Positions 4,687 through 6,982 of a DNA stretch of 6,982 bases are shown here, in pieces. Where the stretch lies: NCBI GenBank assembly GCA_019242065.1, contig JAFAWJ010000784.1, forward strand, positions 1 through 6,982. Reading direction: 5' to 3'. Source of the DNA: Chloroflexota bacterium. Its GTDB lineage: Bacteria > Chloroflexota > UBA6077 > CF-72. A program made the translations under genes and the position numbers. Under the pieces are notes generated by a model. The model did no database searches, had not been told where the DNA came from, and saw only the letters and a program-made list of their open reading frames with translations. Position 1 is the first letter of the stretch. The number at the start of each line of letters is the position of its first letter.

Positions 4687-6504
4687 GTGGTGAACGACTC
4701 GTCTCGAACCCGGGTGTGGAGCCGGCGCGCGTTGCTGTGGCGGGTGGGCGGCGGTGCGCTCGGAGCCGTGGGTCTGGCGGCGATCGCGGCGTGCGGTCCG
4801 GCCGCGACGCCGGCCAGCAGTCCACCGACGACCGCGCCCGTGGGACCGGCGGCGACGACCGGTCCGGCGGCGACCACTGCCTCTGGCGCGGCGGCGACCA
4901 CGGGTCCGTCGGGGACCACGGCTACTGGCGCGGCAGCGACGACCGGTGCGGCGCCACCAACGGCTGCTGGCGCGGCGGCGACGAACGGTCCGGCGGCGAC
5001 ATCGGCTCCGGCGTCCGCCAGCGCCAGTGGGGCACCCAGCGGCACGTTGCGGTATGCCAACGCCGACTTCGGCAACGAGTCGATGGACCCCATCGTCATC
5101 GGCTCGCAGTGGGGCTACGCGCTGTACGACTCGCTGCTGACCTTCGACGCGCAGGGCAACGTGGTCGGCGACGTGGCCGAAACCTACAGCCTCAGCCCGG
5201 ACGGTCTCACCTGGACGTTCAACATCCGCAAGGGCATCACCTTCCACAATGGCGACCCGCTGACCGCCGCCGACGTGGTCTTCTCACTCCAGCATTTCGG
5301 CTCGAAGGAGTCCACCAATCCCTGGTCGCCCTACATCCTCAAGAACAACGTCTCGATTACCGCCGCCGACGACTACACCGTCGTCTACCAGGCTCAGAAG
5401 CCCGAGTGGCCGCTGAAGATTCCGTTTTGCGAGACGCTGGTCCTGCCCAAGAATTACTTCGAAAGTGTGGGTCAGGACGGCTTCCGCGCCAAGCCGGTCG
5501 GCTCCGGGCCGTACAGGTTTGCCGGCTACGTCCCCAAGACCAGCGTGGACTTCGACGCCAATCCGGATTACTGGGGTCCAACCAGAGCGCAGTGGGCGCA
5601 CGTTACCGAAACCCTGGTGCCCGAGGAAGCCACACGTGTCGCCCAGCTGCAGCGCGGTGACGTCGACATCATTGGCAACCTGTCGTTCGACCGGTTGACG
5701 GAGCTCAAGGGCAGTGGCTTCACGCTCCAGGAGGTCGGGCTGCCGACGCTGGCCAACATCAGCTTCCCCGGCACGTGGCTGACGCAGGGGCCGACCTCGG
5801 ACATCCGCGTGCGCCAGGCGATGTCCTACGCCATCAATCGGCAGGAGATCGCGGATACCTTCTACAAGGGCTTTGGCAAGCCGGGTGGCTTCTGGTTTTT
5901 CAGCGAGCAGACGTGGGGCTGGGATGACACCTTCACGCCGGACGCGTACGACGTTGCCAAAGCCAGACAACTCCTCCAGGACGCGGGCTACCCAGGCAAG
6001 TTCAATCCGCAGACCACCACCCTGTACACCAACGCCCTCGGCGCCGACCTGATGCAGGTGCTGCAGGGCTACTGGGAGGCCGTGGGCATCAACGTCGACA
6101 TTCAGGTCGTCGACACACCGGTCTACAACAGCATCTGGGCTACTCGACCCAAGGATCCCACCGACAAAAGCGCCGGCGTCATCTGGCCGTGGATCAACAC
6201 CAGCTTCTTCAACAACGTCTACCACTCGGCCAACATGTGGACCTCCACCGGTGTCAATGGCACCAGCAACGATCCGAACGCCGACCAGATGTATCAGGCC
6301 GCGGTCGCTGAGTTGGACGACAGCAAGGCCAAAGACCTCTGGCGCCAGCTCATGCACTATGGCTACGACACGCTGTGGGTCAACCTGGAGTTGATCGAGG
6401 TGCCCACGTACTTCGTGGTTGGCAAAAACGTCGGACCGTTTACAGGCCGGACCTGGCTGAACATCTGGGACAGCTACGTCGGCATCCAACACGCTGCTGC
6501 GTGA
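4687..6504 (+). CDS. ABC transporter solute-binding lipoprotein, family 5 (peptide/opine/nickel type), Tat signal
   Basis: Extracytoplasmic binding protein of 605 residues that would deliver a solute to an ABC importer. The N-terminus has a twin-arginine motif (SRRALLW, Arg13-Arg14), a hydrophobic segment (about 21-35) and a lipobox AIAAC with Cys36, so it is predicted to be exported folded and lipid-anchored. Residues 37-118 form a low-complexity Ala/Thr/Gly/Pro linker with four 14-residue repeats. The binding domain starts at GTLRYANADF (119) and shows family 5 marks: LYDSLLTFD, DGLTWTFNIRKGITFHNGD, ADVVFSL, VGSGPYRF, and later DIRVRQAMSYAINRQEI. Family 5 proteins bind oligopeptides, dipeptides, sugars, opines or nickel; this one cannot be assigned. 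The adjacent GTG 4690 is an equal start candidate. No permease or ATPase gene is next to it: downstream lies a convergent gene and upstream a divergent one, so partners must be elsewhere. Confidence 0.93.
   Translation: MVNDSSRTRVWSRRALLWRVGGGALGAVGLAAIAACGPAATPASSPPTTAPVGPAATTGPAATTASGAAATTGPSGTTATGAAATTGAAPPTAAGAAATNGPAATSAPASASASGAPSGTLRYANADFGNESMDPIVIGSQWGYALYDSLLTFDAQGNVVGDVAETYSLSPDGLTWTFNIRKGITFHNGDPLTAADVVFSLQHFGSKESTNPWSPYILKNNVSITAADDYTVVYQAQKPEWPLKIPFCETLVLPKNYFESVGQDGFRAKPVGSGPYRFAGYVPKTSVDFDANPDYWGPTRAQWAHVTETLVPEEATRVAQLQRGDVDIIGNLSFDRLTELKGSGFTLQEVGLPTLANISFPGTWLTQGPTSDIRVRQAMSYAINRQEIADTFYKGFGKPGGFWFFSEQTWGWDDTFTPDAYDVAKARQLLQDAGYPGKFNPQTTTLYTNALGADLMQVLQGYWEAVGINVDIQVVDTPVYNSIWATRPKDPTDKSAGVIWPWINTSFFNNVYHSANMWTSTGVNGTSNDPNADQMYQAAVAELDDSKAKDLWRQLMHYGYDTLWVNLELIEVPTYFVVGKNVGPFTGRTWLNIWDSYVGIQHAAA
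4840..5007 (+). repeat. Four in-frame 42-bp (14-residue) repeats in the lipoprotein linker
   Basis: Residues 52-107 split exactly into four 14-residue units: VGPAATTGPAATTA, SGAAATTGPSGTTA, TGAAATTGAAPPTA, AGAAATNGPAATSA. In the DNA the core CTGGCGCGGCRGCGAC recurs at 4883, 4925 and 4967, exactly 42 bases apart; the first unit is more diverged. The repeat extends a flexible tether between the lipid-anchored cysteine and the binding domain and probably arose by tandem duplication. Confidence 0.8.
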
Positions 6505-6523
6505 CGGCGCCGAACGCCGTCAC
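6501..6523. terminator. Hairpin at convergent gene ends, possible two-way terminator
   Basis: GTGACGGCG (6501-6509) and CGCCGTCAC (6515-6523) form a perfect 9-bp GC-rich stem with a five-base loop CCGAA. The stem includes the stop codons of both convergent genes (6502-6504 and 6520-6522), so it would act on transcripts of either strand. There is no U tract on either side, so intrinsic termination is plausible but not assured; mRNA 3'-end protection is an alternative. A second copy of the first arm at 6527-6535 allows a competing hairpin with a three-base loop. Confidence 0.5.
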
Positions 6524-6982
6524 ACGGTGACGGCGATGCGTTGCGAACCGTGCGGCAGTGTCGCGAGCCGCGAACGCAGGACCTCGATCTCCTCGGCACC
6601 CAGGTCGCGCAATGGTCGGCTGAGCCGTGCGTCGGCGATAACGCCCCACTCGCGGAGGATGTTTTTCATCGACGAAAAGCTGGCCGCGTCCGACGAGCCG
6701 CCGCGGGCGATCTCGGCCAGGTCTTCGTAGCGCATCACCACTTCCTGCGCGCGGGCAGCGTGCGCAAAGTCACCCTGGAGGGCGGTTTCCCAGGTTTCGA
6801 CCGCCGCGGCGGGCGCGACGTTCGAGGTTGCCGGTATGGCGCCGTGCGCACCTACGACGAGTGCGGCGTCGACCAGGATGCGGGTTCCCAGGAACAGGCG
6901 GAACTGGTCCTCCAGACCATCATTGCGGATGGCGGTGGCCAGCATGCGGAACCAACGCAGGTCGTTCTGGCTGTCCTTGATG
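6520..6982 (-). CDS. DapA-family aldolase/lyase (dihydrodipicolinate synthase-like), C-terminal half
   Basis: The gene enters from the right edge; 153 residues up to the stop are visible, about half of the usual 300. The first residues are IKDSQNDL, the family's strand 6 motif (G)IK(D/E)S, and this lysine (codon 6976-6978) is the one that forms the Schiff base with pyruvate or a keto acid. FLGTRILVDAALVVGAHGAIPATSNVAP corresponds to the G-x-D...GAxGxI...xN strand-loop of the family, although the usual Gly-Asp is Gly-Thr here. The tail SRPLRDLGAEEIEVLRSRL is typical. Members include DapA, N-acetylneuraminate lyase, KDG aldolase and 5-dehydro-4-deoxyglucarate dehydratase; the missing N-terminal half with the Tyr and binding loop is needed to choose. 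The setting favours a catabolic lyase over lysine synthesis, by inference only. It is convergent with the binding protein, 15 bases away. Confidence 0.88.
   Translation of the reverse strand, partial: IKDSQNDLRWFRMLATAIRNDGLEDQFRLFLGTRILVDAALVVGAHGAIPATSNVAPAAAVETWETALQGDFAHAARAQEVVMRYEDLAEIARGGSSDAASFSSMKNILREWGVIADARLSRPLRDLGAEEIEVLRSRLATLPHGSQRIAVTV

Noticed and set aside
4581..5099. N-terminal extension of the isomerase up to 5099 on the minus strand
   Set aside because: The added 173 residues are Ala/Val/Pro-rich antisense of the lipoprotein linker and of the heptamer array; family similarity begins right after ATG 4580.
1..6982. A new defence, mobile or biosynthetic system
   Set aside because: No nuclease, reverse transcriptase, integrase, transposase, toxin-antitoxin pair or synthase is present; every sizeable gene belongs to a common metabolic or transport family.

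Overview
This is a GC-rich (about two thirds by eye), gene-dense bacterial window. It reads as part of a catabolic region in a free-living heterotroph. The protein set (a CaiB/BaiF CoA-transferase, an LLM flavin oxidoreductase, an amidohydrolase-2 protein, a sugar-isomerase-like TIM barrel, and a Tat-type lipoprotein solute-binding protein with a long Ala/Thr/Pro linker) and the frequent lack of Shine-Dalgarno sites are most like uncultured Chloroflexota. That placement is inference; there is no rRNA or other marker here.

Layout: a small one-helix membrane protein (minus, cut by the left edge) is divergent from a plus-strand series: CoA-transferase (206-1390), LLM oxidoreductase (1428-2396), amidohydrolase (2515-3444) and a DUF2007-like small protein (3524-3748). 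This series converges on a TIM-barrel isomerase/epimerase (3771-4580, minus). That gene is divergent from an ABC-transporter family 5 solute-binding lipoprotein (4687-6504, plus), which in turn converges, 15 bases apart, on the C-terminal half of a DapA-family aldolase/lyase (6520-6982, minus, cut by the right edge). There is no gene-free stretch over 300 bases and no sign of an RNA gene, CRISPR array or insertion sequence.

How it may work together (inference): the binding protein captures an organic solute, and the enzymes would activate (CoA transfer), oxidise (flavin or F420), hydrolyse, isomerise and cleave (retro-aldol) carbon compounds. The pathway and substrate cannot be read from the sequence. 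The genes look individually expressed rather than one operon, because four of the enzymes carry a -10-like hexamer placed so that transcription would begin at or very near the start codon.

The best observations are: (1) repeated leaderless-type start architecture; (2) a six-copy heptanucleotide repeat just before the ribosome site of the binding-protein gene; (3) four exact-length 14-residue repeats in that protein's linker; (4) a convergent junction whose three 9-base arms can form two mutually exclusive hairpins over both stop codons. I did not find a convincing new multi-gene system.
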